A DNA stretch of 64,000 nucleotides from CAVVNC01 sp963750015 (GCA_963750015.1 CAVVPU010000177.1:25965-89964), one strand, 5' to 3'. Shown: positions 32,671-41,900, counted from the first letter of the stretch. Program-made: numbers and translations. Notes: generated from the sequence alone by a model not told the origin.

Positions 32671-35145
32671 TTGGCCGGAGTACCGGAAGGTAGCGACAAG
32701 CCGTTGGTGCTGATCGTAGACGACGAAGCCGCGACACGTATGGTGACCAGGGAGGTCTTGCTCAACGCCGGTTTCGAGGTTGCAGAGGCCGAGGATGGCG
32801 CAGTAGCTCTTCGTCTGCTCGACGCTATCAGACCTGAGATCATTGTCACCGACGTCACCATGCCGGGTATGGATGGGTTTGCCCTTTGCGAGAAGATACG
32901 CCTCAGGCCCGAAGAACGGCTCCTGCCCGTCCTTATGGTAACCGGTCTCGGCGACGTGGCATCGATTCACCGGGCCTACGAGGTGGGTGCCACTGACTTC
33001 ATTACAAAACCATTCAACTGGCTCGTTTTGTCCCAGAGAATACGCCACATGGTCCGCGAAAGCAGGCTCGTGGAGGGCTTGAAGCGCAGTGAGGCCAGGA
33101 ACAGCGCCCTTCTGAACGCGATTCCCGACGCTATGTTCCGCCTGAATAACGATGGGACAATTCTGGAGTCGAAAGGATCGAAGGAGTTCGACATCGGCAT
33201 CAGTTCAATAGGCAAGAAGCTCTATGAAACCCTGCCGATGGGGGTCGCCGAAAGCATGATAGAGGCCGTCGAGAAAGTTCTTCTAAAGGACACCACCGTA
33301 GGGCTGGAATATCAGATGGCTGTCGACGGGACGGTTCGACACTTCGATGCGAGAATCGTCGCGAGCGGTCAAGACGAGGCTCTGAGCATCGTGAGGGACA
33401 TTACGGAACGGAAGAGGGCCGAGAATGCCCTCAAAGAGAGCGAGGAGCGGTACGCCCTCGCGGCGGAAGGCGCGAACGACGGGCTTTGGGACTGGAACAT
33501 GCGAACAAATGAGATACATTACTCCCAAAGATGGAAGGCCATGCTCGGGTGGGAAGAAGGAGAGATCGGCTCCTCACCCGATGAGTGGTTCACGCGGATA
33601 CACGCAGAAGACATGGAACGGTTCAGAGTCCTACTCAATGCCCACTTGGAAGGGGCTAGCCCGCACTTCCAGGCTGAGTATCGAATTGCCCACAAGGACG
33701 GAGCCTACCTTTGGGTCTTAACGAGGGGGATCGCAGTTCGGAGCGACGAGGGAAAACCCGAGAGGATGGCAGGGTCTCAGACCGACGTGACCGACGCACG
33801 GCGGGCGCAGGAGAGACTCCTCCACGATGCCCTTTATGACCAGCTCACCGGTTTGCCGAACCGTAGCCTCCTCATGAACAGGCTCGAGCAATCGGTTGTC
33901 CGGGCCAAACGGTCGAAAGACGAAACATTCGCGGTGCTTTTCCTCGACCTCGACCGTTTCAAGAACGTGAACGACGTCATGGGCCACGCCGCGGGCGACA
34001 AAGTTCTTGTGGGGGTCGCCCGGAGGCTGCAATCGTGCGTTCGACCAGGGGACACGGTGGGGAGGATAGGGGGAGACGAATTCGTCATACTTCTCGAAAA
34101 TGTGATCGATTTTCAAACCGCCATGACCATAGCCGAGAGAATCGAGCAGAGCCTGACTGCGCCTCTTTCCCTGGAAGGCCAGGAGGTGTTTATGTCGGCG
34201 AGTATCGGGATCGTCGTGGCATCGGGCCAATATAACAAACCCGAAGACGTGCTCCGGGACGCCGATATAGCGGTGTACCGGGCAAAGGCATTGGGTAGGG
34301 GCTGTCATGTCAACTTTGACCGATCGATGTATGAGAAAACCGTTGCCCTCCTCGAACTCGAAGGCGATTTGAGAAAGGCGATCGAACGACAGGAACTCTT
34401 CCTCGAATACCAGCCCATCGTGTCATTGGAGACAGAATCTCTCGTCTCCCTGGAGGCACTCGTTCGTTGGCACCACCCAAAGCGGGGCCTCATGTCCCCC
34501 CAAGAATTTATCCCTCTGGCCGAAGAAACCGGTCTTATAGTGCCGATAGGAGAATGGGTGCTGAGAAAGGTCTGCGGGCAGGTCGTGAATTGGCAGAAAT
34601 CCGGCGGCGCTTCACCGGTCGTTGCAATAAATGTCTCCGGCTGCCAACTGAGGCAATCCGACTTTCCCAATGTGGTGCGACGCATCCTCCGTGAGTTCGG
34701 GCTGATCCCTGCCTCCATCGAGCTCGAGATTACCGAGAGCGTTTTGATGGACGATATGGAGTACGCCGATCACATCCTCTCAGAGCTGAGAGAAATCGGT
34801 CTTCGCGTCAGTCTCGACAATTTCGGCACGGGTTATTCCTCTCTGAGCTATCTTCAACGATTCCCTATCCGGAAGCTTAAGGTCGACAAGAGCTTCATTC
34901 AGCGACTGGGGATCGATTCAGGCAATTCGGACATAGTGAGTGCAGTTTTTCAGCTTGCGAGAGGACTCGGGGTGGAGGTGGTGGCAGAAGGCGTAGAGAC
35001 CGGAGAAGCTGCCTCCCGGCTCAAGGAAATGGGCTGCACCCTCGCTCAGGGCTTCTACTTTGCGAGACCTACCGGGGTGGAGAATCTGTGCCTTCCGCAA
35101 CTCCCCTGCGAAGCGAATGAGCCCAAAGCCGGAACCGGGACCTAA
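32671..35145 (+). CDS. Response regulator with PAS-PAS-GGDEF-EAL: cyclic-di-GMP turnover protein
   Basis: An 824-residue cytoplasmic signalling protein. Residues 10-128 are a receiver domain with phosphoacceptor Asp61 (VTDVTMPG). Two PAS domains follow (about 150-250 and 265-380; the second has the PAC-like YLWVLTRGIAVRSDEG). GGDEF spans about 400-565, with GGDEF intact near 467, so diguanylate cyclase activity is possible. EAL spans about 575-815, with EALVRW intact near 593. In the usual DDFGTGYSSL motif the second Asp is Asn (LDNFGTGYSS, near 714). The start is TTG 32671 with GGAGAG upstream; no ATG fits. No histidine kinase is adjacent. Confidence 0.9.
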   Translation: MAGVPEGSDKPLVLIVDDEAATRMVTREVLLNAGFEVAEAEDGAVALRLLDAIRPEIIVTDVTMPGMDGFALCEKIRLRPEERLLPVLMVTGLGDVASIHRAYEVGATDFITKPFNWLVLSQRIRHMVRESRLVEGLKRSEARNSALLNAIPDAMFRLNNDGTILESKGSKEFDIGISSIGKKLYETLPMGVAESMIEAVEKVLLKDTTVGLEYQMAVDGTVRHFDARIVASGQDEALSIVRDITERKRAENALKESEERYALAAEGANDGLWDWNMRTNEIHYSQRWKAMLGWEEGEIGSSPDEWFTRIHAEDMERFRVLLNAHLEGASPHFQAEYRIAHKDGAYLWVLTRGIAVRSDEGKPERMAGSQTDVTDARRAQERLLHDALYDQLTGLPNRSLLMNRLEQSVVRAKRSKDETFAVLFLDLDRFKNVNDVMGHAAGDKVLVGVARRLQSCVRPGDTVGRIGGDEFVILLENVIDFQTAMTIAERIEQSLTAPLSLEGQEVFMSASIGIVVASGQYNKPEDVLRDADIAVYRAKALGRGCHVNFDRSMYEKTVALLELEGDLRKAIERQELFLEYQPIVSLETESLVSLEALVRWHHPKRGLMSPQEFIPLAEETGLIVPIGEWVLRKVCGQVVNWQKSGGASPVVAINVSGCQLRQSDFPNVVRRILREFGLIPASIELEITESVLMDDMEYADHILSELREIGLRVSLDNFGTGYSSLSYLQRFPIRKLKVDKSFIQRLGIDSGNSDIVSAVFQLARGLGVEVVAEGVETGEAASRLKEMGCTLAQGFYFARPTGVENLCLPQLPCEANEPKAGTGT

Positions 35146-35221
35146 ATAGGGTGTAGCAAGCGGCGCAGCCGGGAAATCCCGTCGTAAAAAGACAAAGGTT
35201 GACGAATTTCGCGGGAAAGAC

Positions 35222-35632
35222 CTACGGCCCCGATCGTTTGATCAGGCGATCAATGCTCCACGGGCCCCCTCCGGCTGCTGCCAAATAGAGAAAGACAAAG
35301 GTAAAGATCACGGCCAAATCGCCTTTATTGGCGATCGGCCAGAAACCGTGAGGTGCATGGGCCGTGAAGTAGGCAACGGCCATCTGCCCGGAGAGGATGA
35401 ACGCCACGGGACGGGTGAAGAGCCCTATGAGAAGGGCCAAACCCCCGAAGAATTCGAGCACTCCCCCTACCCAAAGGAACGAGAAAGGCGGTGGGCCGAG
35501 TTGACCGGGAGGTGTCTGAAAACCGAAGAGCTTCTGGGCGCCGTGGGCCATGAAGAGAAAGGCCACCACGATCCTCAGCACGCTCAAGAGATATGGTGCC
35601 CATCGGGAAGGGAACCTGTCGAGATCAGCCAT
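35222..35632 (-). CDS. DoxX family membrane protein
   Basis: A 136-residue protein with four hydrophobic helices and the DoxX signature: LLSVLRIVVAFLFMAHGAQKLFGF near the N-terminus, GGVLEFFGGLALLIGLFTRPVA in the middle, and AYFTAHAPHGFWP before helix four. DoxX proteins are often associated with thiol or sulfur redox and electrophile stress, but the mechanism is not settled. It is monocistronic, between the convergent GGDEF-EAL gene and a region of hairpins. The AGGAGGAACAGG before the ATG is a strong ribosome-binding site. It is distinct from the MauE/DoxX-like protein at 16 kb. Confidence 0.85.
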   Translation of the reverse strand: MADLDRFPSRWAPYLLSVLRIVVAFLFMAHGAQKLFGFQTPPGQLGPPPFSFLWVGGVLEFFGGLALLIGLFTRPVAFILSGQMAVAYFTAHAPHGFWPIANKGDLAVIFTFVFLYLAAAGGGPWSIDRLIKRSGP

Positions 35633-35670
35633 CCTGTTCCTCCTTCAACTTGTGGATTCCCTGCAGCCTG

Positions 35671-35686
35671 CCCTGCGCGAGCAGGG
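35671..35686. repeat. GNRA-type hairpin upstream of doxX
   Basis: CCCTGC and GCAGGG flank a GCGA tetraloop. About 17 bases further on GGCCC/GGGCC (35703-35715) forms a second small hairpin. Both lie in the 285-base gap 35633-35917, which has no convincing gene. Confidence 0.3.
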
Positions 35687-35810
35687 TTGTTCACTCAATT
35701 GCGGCCCCGGGGGCCGGAAAACATGTGCACAAACGGTTAAATAGTATTTTAATACGTCTTCACAGAGCGGGCACGTCAAAGTCAGGGGCTTGAAAAGTTG
35801 TCTTTTGCCT

Positions 35811-35833
35811 GCCGGAGGTTCTTTGCCTCCGGC
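35811..35833. repeat. Eight-pair GC-rich hairpin between doxX and the MBL-fold gene
   Basis: GCCGGAGG and CCTCCGGC flank TTCTTTG. On the minus strand it lies about 85 bases beyond the MBL-fold stop (35918) and is followed by AAAAGACAA rather than a uridine run, so it is not a classical terminator. It may still end or stabilise that transcript. Confidence 0.4.
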
Positions 35834-35917
35834 GTTTCCTGACGGGAAGGATCGAGGGCTAGCGGGAAAGCCCCGGTCGAAAGAGGCCGATGCACAAATA
35901 CGAGGCCCGAGAAAGCC

Positions 35918-36592
35918 CTATCGCGTCTTCCTTGCATACATTTTCATGAAGTGGCGGATATACTTCTCCACCCGGCTCCTCGGTTGGTATATGCCCGAAT
36001 GGCCGTCACACAGCACATCCGCCTCAAGGCGCAGCAACTTTTCCATCGATTCTGTCCACGCCGACGTGTCGCAGTCGAAATCGGACAAGAGGGGCGCGCC
36101 CAAGTCCTGTCCGAAGAGCACCCTTGCCTTTCCTGTATCCACATAAGGCGATATGGATCCGGGGGTATGACCGGGGGTATGAACGAACATGATCTCTTGT
36201 CCGTCGATGGGCACTCGTCCTTCGGAGCCCGAAAGTCTGACGTCCGGAGCGAAGGCCTTGAAGTCAACCTCGAAGCAGAAGGCGGCTGTCAACTTGTTAT
36301 CCCCACGCTCCACAATGTCCGCATCCAGCTCGTGCATATAGAGACGCACACCGAGACGCTCCCGAAAAAGAACGGCCCCGCCCATGTGGTCGATATGACA
36401 ATGGGTGAGGATCATGGCGTGGATGTCGGATGGTGCAACTCCGGCCGCCTCGATGTTGGCGATCGTCCCATCCAGGGCCGCACCGAAGCCGGCGTCGATA
36501 AGCACAGGCTGGTCTGCGTCGATAAGGTATACGTTGCAATCCCTTCTGTCCGTTATATCAGGACCGGCAACGCGATAGATGCCTTTTATCAT
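35918..36592 (-). CDS. Metallo-beta-lactamase-fold hydrolase
   Basis: A 224-residue MBL-fold protein. The metal-binding motif THCHIDHMGG (HxHxDH) is near residue 82, followed by the His in VHTPGHTPGS (near 145), the Asp in FGQDLG (near 165) and DGHSG near 205, so both metal sites look complete. The fold covers glyoxalase II-like, lactonase and other hydrolases; substrate is unknown. The start MIKGIYRVAGPD at 36592 is preferred over the in-frame ATG 36694, since GGAGGAAGG directly precedes it. It is divergent from the zincin gene. Confidence 0.8.
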   Translation of the reverse strand: MIKGIYRVAGPDITDRRDCNVYLIDADQPVLIDAGFGAALDGTIANIEAAGVAPSDIHAMILTHCHIDHMGGAVLFRERLGVRLYMHELDADIVERGDNKLTAAFCFEVDFKAFAPDVRLSGSEGRVPIDGQEIMFVHTPGHTPGSISPYVDTGKARVLFGQDLGAPLLSDFDCDTSAWTESMEKLLRLEADVLCDGHSGIYQPRSRVEKYIRHFMKMYARKTR

Positions 36593-36784
36593 CCTTCCTC
36601 CAAAATCATCCCGGAATAAGACTCTGCGAGTCAATATATTACCCTTATTCATTGTCTTTTCAAGAGCGGCCCCCATGGGCAGCCTCGAGAACACTGATAG
36701 GCGGGCTTATGACGGCTCTTCCCCTCGTTGTTCCTTTGATCCGGGAAGTGCTATCATGAGGGGAGCGAAGAGGCGCGCGAGCCA

Positions 36785-37162
36785 ATGATAGAAGTCACCG
36801 ATCCGGAGTTTGACCGTCTCGTGCAACGGGCGATCAGACGCATCCCACGGGAGATACGCCAGCACATCGACAATCTCACGATTTCGGTCCGGAAGCGCCC
36901 CGGCCGTGCGCTGATGGAGGAAATGGGCCTTATTGGCAACAGGTCTCTTCTCGGCCTTTTTCAAGGTGTTCCCTTAACCGAAAGATCGCCGACATCTCCT
37001 CCGCTGTTTCCCGCCAGCATAATCCTTTTTCAGGAACCCATACAGGAAATGTGCCGTACCATGGATGAATTAGAGGAACAGATCGAGATAACACTGGTGC
37101 ACGAAGTTGCCCATTTTATAGGAATGGGTGAGGGTCGACTGTCCGAACTTGGGTACGGATAA
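36785..37162 (+). CDS. Zincin-like metallopeptidase family protein (DUF1025)
   Basis: A 125-residue protein of the small zincin family found in many bacteria. HEVAHFIGMGEGRL near residue 109 supplies HExxH plus a downstream Glu, the gluzincin-like zinc site. The N-terminal DPEFDRLVQRAIRRIPREI and the ILFQEPIQ strand are typical of the family. There is no signal peptide. A physiological substrate is not known. It lies between the divergent MBL-fold gene and the cold-shock gene, with about 140 bases to the latter. Confidence 0.82.
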   Translation: MIEVTDPEFDRLVQRAIRRIPREIRQHIDNLTISVRKRPGRALMEEMGLIGNRSLLGLFQGVPLTERSPTSPPLFPASIILFQEPIQEMCRTMDELEEQIEITLVHEVAHFIGMGEGRLSELGYG

Positions 37163-37226
37163 GGATGAAGTCCTCTTCATTTATGTCGACGTGGAGAAAC
37201 AACATTAAATCCTTTTAACATTTATC

Positions 37227-37256
37227 TTGACATATTATTTCTGACTCCTTTATGAT
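37227..37256 (+). promoter_or_regulatory. Promoter of the cold-shock gene
   Basis: TTGACA (37227-37232) and TATGAT (37251-37256) are 18 bases apart in a notably AT-rich stretch. Initiation near 37263 leaves a leader of about 42 bases ending in AAAAAGGAG and GGAAGG. The leader is too short for the long thermosensor structure of E. coli cspA. Confidence 0.6.
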
Positions 37257-37304
37257 TCATTTGTGCAGTAATGCTCAATCTTTTTCAAAAAGGAGTTTGG
37301 AAGG

Positions 37305-37508
37305 ATGCCAGTAGGTAAGGTGAAGTGGTTCAACGATTCAAAGGGGTACGGGTTTATCGAACAGGATAGCGGGGGGGATGTTTTCGTTCATTATTCGGCG
37401 ATCAAACAGGACGGTTTCAAGACGCTCAAGACAGGGGAGGCCGTGGAGTTTGAGATAGTGACCGGACCTAAGGGTCCGCAGGCATCGAATGTGGTAAAAG
37501 TCGAGTAA
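37305..37508 (+). CDS. CspA-family cold-shock protein
   Basis: A 67-residue single-domain OB-fold RNA/DNA-binding protein. Both RNP motifs are present, KGYGFIEQ (residues 14-21) and VFVHYSAI (near 27-34), with the usual KVKWFND start. Such proteins melt RNA structures and may be constitutive or cold-induced. A strong ribosome-binding site and promoter precede it. It converges on mazG within eight bases. Confidence 0.93.
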   Translation: MPVGKVKWFNDSKGYGFIEQDSGGDVFVHYSAIKQDGFKTLKTGEAVEFEIVTGPKGPQASNVVKVE

Positions 37509-37515
37509 AAGGGAT

Positions 37516-38271
37516 CTATTCTCCTTTTTTCTCTTTTTCTTTAGTCTTGTTCCAGAGGGCTTCCATGGCCTCGAGGTCGTGCCCTACTGATTCGAGGTGC
37601 GGCTCAATCTGACTGAACCGACGAATGAACTTGTTCGTCGTCCGCCTCAGAGCACCTTCAGGATCGATGCCGTGGAAGCGCGAGATGTTGGCCACCGTGA
37701 AGAGAAGGTCACCCACCTCCTCCTCGATGTCTTCTGCCCTTTTTGAGGCTTCCGCCTCCTTGAGCTCCCCGATTTCTTCATACATTTTGGCGTAGATATC
37801 TTCGAGTTTTTTCCAGTCGAACCCGACCTTTGAGGCCCTTTTCGAGATTACGTAGGCCCGCAAGAGGGCAGGAAGCATGTCGGGGACGCTCGATACGGGT
37901 GAATAGTCTCCCTTCTCCGCTTTCTTTATCTCCTCCCATCTTCTTTCCACGGGCTGCTCGCACGTATCCTCTGAAAAGACATGGGGATGTCTTCTGTACA
38001 TCTTAGTGTAAGCTCCTTCAACGACCTCTCTTATGTCAAAATGCTCCCTTTCTTTGGATATTTGGGCCAGGAAGACGATATGAAAAAGCAGGTCGCCCAG
38101 CTCTTCCTTGAGGGCCTGATAGTCTTCCTTCTCGATGGCTTCGATAACCTCATAGACCTCTTCGAGGAGAAAGGTTGTGAAAGATTTCTCGGTTTGCTTT
38201 TTATCCCACGGGCAGCCTCGTTCGGCGCGTAATGCCTCCATGAGGCCTACGAGTTTCGTGAATTCTTCCAT
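37516..38271 (-). CDS. mazG: Nucleoside triphosphate pyrophosphohydrolase MazG
   Basis: A 251-residue protein with two MazG-fold halves. The first is recognised by RGCPWDKKQTEKS, EEVYEVIEAIE and EELGDLLFHIVFLAQ (EExxE12-28ExxD metal site). The second has EIGELKEA and EEEVGDLLFTVANISR. MazG hydrolyses NTPs to NMP and pyrophosphate, limiting incorporation of abnormal nucleotides and lowering ppGpp in E. coli. It is the last gene of the lipid A/outer-membrane operon, overlapping waaA by 25 bases. Confidence 0.9.
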   Translation of the reverse strand: MEEFTKLVGLMEALRAERGCPWDKKQTEKSFTTFLLEEVYEVIEAIEKEDYQALKEELGDLLFHIVFLAQISKEREHFDIREVVEGAYTKMYRRHPHVFSEDTCEQPVERRWEEIKKAEKGDYSPVSSVPDMLPALLRAYVISKRASKVGFDWKKLEDIYAKMYEEIGELKEAEASKRAEDIEEEVGDLLFTVANISRFHGIDPEGALRRTTNKFIRRFSQIEPHLESVGHDLEAMEALWNKTKEKEKKGE

Positions 38272-39491
38272 ATGGTCTCCGTAATGTATTTGGCCGCCTT
38301 TTCCATGGCTCCCTTCTGGATGGCAAGCACATTCCTTCCCGCTTCGACAAGGTCATTCCTGATGCCGGGATTTTCGAGGATCTGGAGCATCTTCGAGAGA
38401 AGCTCCTCTCCGTCCTGCACCATGAATCCTGCTCCCTGAGCGACAATCGTTTCTGCCACCTGTCTGAAGTTGTCGACGTAGCGGCCGAATACGACCGGAG
38501 TGCCCGCAAAAAGCGGTTCCAAGACGTTCTGGCCTCCATAAGGGGCGAGGCTGCCGCCAACGAAAGCGACTGAACTCTGCTGGTAAATTCCCATGAGGTC
38601 TCCCACCGTATCGACGAGCACCACATCCCCGTCAGACCCTTCTAACCCCTTGCACAAGGAGTATCGTTTCACTGGGTATGACCTTGAAATCTCACCCTCG
38701 ATGGTATCGACCAGGCCCATTTCTCTGGGCACTACAAAGATGCGGATATTGGGGAGGCGTTTTTTGAGCCCATGAACAGTGGAGACGATGAAAGGCAACT
38801 CCTTCTCCTTGATGCTGCCGAAGGTCGCCACCTGTGCCTCGGCTCGTCCGTCGAGGGCTGTGTCTAATTCTCTGTAATATTTTAGATTTCCAATATTGAT
38901 AGTCTTGGCCGGAGAGATTCCGAGGAGGGCAAAACGTCGGCTTTGTTCTTCGGACTGGGCCAATACCAGATCGACTGAGGCGAGCACTTTCCCGAGAAAG
39001 AAGGCAAGCTTCCTATAGCGGCCGACGGTGGCATCCGAAATCCTTCCGTTGACGATAATCACAGGCAGCCCCTTTTCCTTTGCTATCCATATGAGGTTTG
39101 GCCAGATCTCGGTCTCTATGAGGATTAGAGCTGCGAATTTGCAGGTGCCCATGAACCGGTTGATCGAAAAGGGGAGATCGAAAGGAAGAGACCGCACAAC
39201 GACCGTATCTCCCAGACGCCTCTTGAGGAGGTCCCTGGCATAGTGGGTGTTGGTGGTAATGAGGAACGGCTCGGTCACGGTTCTGCGCATGTAGTGGATA
39301 AGGTTCTCTGCTATTACCGCCTCCCCGAGCGAGGCAGCATGGATCCAGATCACGTGGGCTCGGTTTTCTTTCAGGGGGAGGGGAAAGAGTCGCTCCAGGA
39401 AATTGCTCCTTATCTTCTTTTTTGTGAGGGAAAAGGCGGCAAAAAACGGCAGGATTACCCAAATGCCTATATTATAGATCAGTCTCCACAT
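38247..39491 (-). CDS. waaA: 3-deoxy-D-manno-octulosonic acid (KDO) transferase
   Basis: A 414-residue GT-B glycosyltransferase (WaaA/KdtA) that adds KDO to lipid IVA at the inner-membrane face. The N-terminal anchor is followed by WIHAASLGEA (the catalytic Glu equivalent near residue 57), the ETEIWPNLIWIAKEKGLPVIIVNGRIS block typical of the family, and the C-terminal FVGGSLAPYGGQNVLEP (nucleotide-sugar site). It overlaps the acyltransferase gene upstream by 13 bases and mazG downstream. Whether it adds one or two KDO residues cannot be told. Confidence 0.92.
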   Translation of the reverse strand: MWRLIYNIGIWVILPFFAAFSLTKKKIRSNFLERLFPLPLKENRAHVIWIHAASLGEAVIAENLIHYMRRTVTEPFLITTNTHYARDLLKRRLGDTVVVRSLPFDLPFSINRFMGTCKFAALILIETEIWPNLIWIAKEKGLPVIIVNGRISDATVGRYRKLAFFLGKVLASVDLVLAQSEEQSRRFALLGISPAKTINIGNLKYYRELDTALDGRAEAQVATFGSIKEKELPFIVSTVHGLKKRLPNIRIFVVPREMGLVDTIEGEISRSYPVKRYSLCKGLEGSDGDVVLVDTVGDLMGIYQQSSVAFVGGSLAPYGGQNVLEPLFAGTPVVFGRYVDNFRQVAETIVAQGAGFMVQDGEELLSKMLQILENPGIRNDLVEAGRNVLAIQKGAMEKAAKYITETIWKNSRNS

Positions 39492-40144
39492 ACCATTCGG
39501 TCGGCTGCATCTGTGAGAGAGGTCAGTCTTTCCTCGAGCTCCTTTCTTGTCCTTTCGATGGTATCTGCGCCGGCGTCAGGGGCAACGTAGATAGGATCGC
39601 CCCACAGGAACAGGATGCGGGAAAAGGGGAAGGGGAAAACCAGACGATCCCAGCTCCCGAATATCCTCTTGCTGCTCGCTCCATAGGTAAGGGGCACGAT
39701 GGGGCTTTGGGTTATCCGGGCAAGCTCCACGATACCGGGCTTGACTTCGTACCGCGGGCCCTTGGGTCCATCCGGCGTTATTCCTATGGTTGTGCCCCGT
39801 TTCAGCTCAGAGAGGATCTCTCTGAGAGAGGAGATGGATGCCTTCTTGTAAGAGCCCCTGACAGCCCCGAAGCCGAAGTGCTTTATGACCCGGGTGATGA
39901 ATTCTCCGTCGCTGTGGCGGGAGATAAGGACGCTCGCCGGCCTCTTCTCATGAGCAAAAGGCATGGCAAGTAATCTGCCATGCCAGAAGCAGACGATGGC
40001 GCTTCGCCTTTCCCGGTACAATCGATCGATCGCATCTTTGTTTATGTGCCTGATCCTGAAGGAGACCCCGAGGGCGAGGAGGAAGAGATAAATGGCTCCG
40101 GGCAGGAGGTTGATCAATACCAGGTACTTCAACCGCCTAAACAT
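39479..40144 (-). CDS. Lysophospholipid acyltransferase family protein (DUF374)
   Basis: A 221-residue membrane-associated protein with an N-terminal hydrophobic helix (LINLLPGAIYLFLLALGV). FWHGRLLAMP carries a His in the position of the acyltransferase motif, and SRHSDGEFITRVI, GTTIGITPDGPKGP and PIVPLTYGAS are DUF374 family blocks. Located between msbA and waaA, it may add a secondary acyl chain to lipid A in place of LpxL/LpxM; that is inference from context. It overlaps msbA by eight bases. Confidence 0.75.
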   Translation of the reverse strand: MFRRLKYLVLINLLPGAIYLFLLALGVSFRIRHINKDAIDRLYRERRSAIVCFWHGRLLAMPFAHEKRPASVLISRHSDGEFITRVIKHFGFGAVRGSYKKASISSLREILSELKRGTTIGITPDGPKGPRYEVKPGIVELARITQSPIVPLTYGASSKRIFGSWDRLVFPFPFSRILFLWGDPIYVAPDAGADTIERTRKELEERLTSLTDAADRMVCGD

Positions 40145-41900
40145 TCTTCTGTCTCTTGGTCATCCGTATCACTTTCTTTTGCGCATCGGTGTTGAATTGC
40201 AACTCGTAGAGCCTCTTGTAAGGGCCTTCCTCTCCTATCAGTTTCGTGTGTACTCCTTCCTGCACGATAGTGCCCGCTTCGAGAACAATGATTCGGTCGG
40301 CGTTCATGATGGTGGAGAGTCTGTGGGCTATCACTATCGTCGTCCTGCCCTTCATGAGGTTGTCGAGGGCCCTCTGGACTTCGGTTTCAGAGGCAGCGTC
40401 GAGAGAGCTTGTTGCCTCGTCGAGGATCAGGACGGGAGCGTCCTTGTAGAGCGCCCGCGCAATGGCGATACGCTGCTTCTGCCCTCCTGACAGCCTTACG
40501 CCTCTCTCTCCGACCACGGTCTCCAGCCCCTTGGGCATCTTAGAGATGAAATCATAGGCGTGGGCGGAGCGAATAGCCTGCTCCATGCGGAGGGGGTCCT
40601 CGCCTATGCCGTGAGCTATGTTTTTCCCTATGGTGTCGTTGAAGAGGATCACGTCCTGAGTGACGAGAGCTATGTTGCGCCTGAGGGATTCGAGCTTCAG
40701 GTTGCGAAGATCGATCCCATCGACGTTGATCGAGCCGAGAGTCACGTCGTAGAACCTGAGGATCAGGTTGACGAGGGTCGTCTTTCCCACGCCGCTCTCA
40801 CCCACTATGGCCAGGGTCTCGTGCTTGTCGATACGCAGATTGATGTTGTTAAGCACCATCTTGTCTTCGTATTTGAAGGAAACCCCTCTGAACTCGACAA
40901 CACCCTGGGCCGCCGGTAAATCAACGGCGTCCGACTTGTCAATGATCTCGGGCTCCCGGTCGACGACCTCGAACACCCTTTGTGCTGCCGCGAGCCCCTG
41001 CTGGACATTATGGTTCTCCTTGTTGAGCCGTTTTATGGGCTCGTAGAGCAAAAGGAGGGCTGTCGTAAAGGAGAAGAAATTACCCGGGGTCGACTTCCCG
41101 GATATGACCGCACTCCCCCCGTACCATATGATTACAGCTACAGCGATTCCGCCGAGCATGTCCATGACAGGGCTAGAGAGGGCCCGTATCTTGGTGCGCT
41201 TCATGACTATTTTGAAAAGGCTCTCGTTCTCCTCGCGAAACTTGCCGTATTCGTACCTCTCCATAGCGAAGGCTTTCACTATGCGCTGGCCCGTTATGGT
41301 CTCATGGAGGAAGCTCGTGAACCTGGCCATGGCCCGCTGGTTCTGGGTGCTGTTCTTCCTCAGCTTCCTTCCGAAGGCGACGATAGGATAGGTGGCGACA
41401 GGGAGGATAATGAAGGCAACGATCGCGAGCCTCCAGTCACGGTCGAAAACCACGAGGATGAGGCCGACGATGGAGAAGGCGTCCTTGAGTATGGCGGTGA
41501 CAGAGTCGGAGACCGCGGCCTGGACGAGGGAGATGTCGTTCGTGATCCGGGAGATGATGGTGCCCGTGGAAGTCTTGTCGAAAAAGGAAAGAGGCTGTAT
41601 CTGGACGCGCTTGAAGACCAGGTTCCTGATATCTGCAATGATCTTCTGCCCCACGAAGCCCATGAGATATTCCTGCAGGTAGTCGCAGGTCCCCTTGGCG
41701 AGGAAGAGAAGGACGATGCCCGAAGGGATGATAAGGAGCATGGTACTGTTCTTTTCGTAGAATATCTTGTCCATGACAGGCTGCACAAGGTAGGCCATGA
41801 GCCCGCTGGTGCTGCCTACGAAGGACATGAAGATCATGGCCAGTACCAGCTTCAGCCAGTAAGGTCGCAGGAACTTAAGCAGTCGTAGGTAGAGGGCCAT
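40137..41900 (-). CDS. msbA: Lipid A export ABC transporter permease/ATPase MsbA
   Basis: A 587-residue half-transporter. Residues 1-310 contain six membrane helices. The ATPase half has Walker A GESGVGKTT (near 380), signature RLSGGQKQR (near 483), Walker B VLILDEATSSLD (near 503) and the switch His in IVIAHRLST (near 537). MsbA flips the lipid A-core across the inner membrane. Its neighbours, lpxB and the acyltransferase gene, support this over other multidrug exporters. It overlaps lpxB by 26 bases. Confidence 0.92.
   Translation of the reverse strand: MALYLRLLKFLRPYWLKLVLAMIFMSFVGSTSGLMAYLVQPVMDKIFYEKNSTMLLIIPSGIVLLFLAKGTCDYLQEYLMGFVGQKIIADIRNLVFKRVQIQPLSFFDKTSTGTIISRITNDISLVQAAVSDSVTAILKDAFSIVGLILVVFDRDWRLAIVAFIILPVATYPIVAFGRKLRKNSTQNQRAMARFTSFLHETITGQRIVKAFAMERYEYGKFREENESLFKIVMKRTKIRALSSPVMDMLGGIAVAVIIWYGGSAVISGKSTPGNFFSFTTALLLLYEPIKRLNKENHNVQQGLAAAQRVFEVVDREPEIIDKSDAVDLPAAQGVVEFRGVSFKYEDKMVLNNINLRIDKHETLAIVGESGVGKTTLVNLILRFYDVTLGSINVDGIDLRNLKLESLRRNIALVTQDVILFNDTIGKNIAHGIGEDPLRMEQAIRSAHAYDFISKMPKGLETVVGERGVRLSGGQKQRIAIARALYKDAPVLILDEATSSLDAASETEVQRALDNLMKGRTTIVIAHRLSTIMNADRIIVLEAGTIVQEGVHTKLIGEEGPYKRLYELQFNTDAQKKVIRMTKRQKNV

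Noticed and set aside
37507..37545. AAAAGG/CCTTTT hairpin with T-run as a terminator of the cold-shock gene
   Set aside because: The T-run is the lysine-rich 3' coding end of mazG on the other strand, and the stem is weak. A dual role is possible but unsupported.
40980..41888. 302-codon open frame opposite msbA
   Set aside because: Antisense shadow of the MsbA membrane domain; no independent support.
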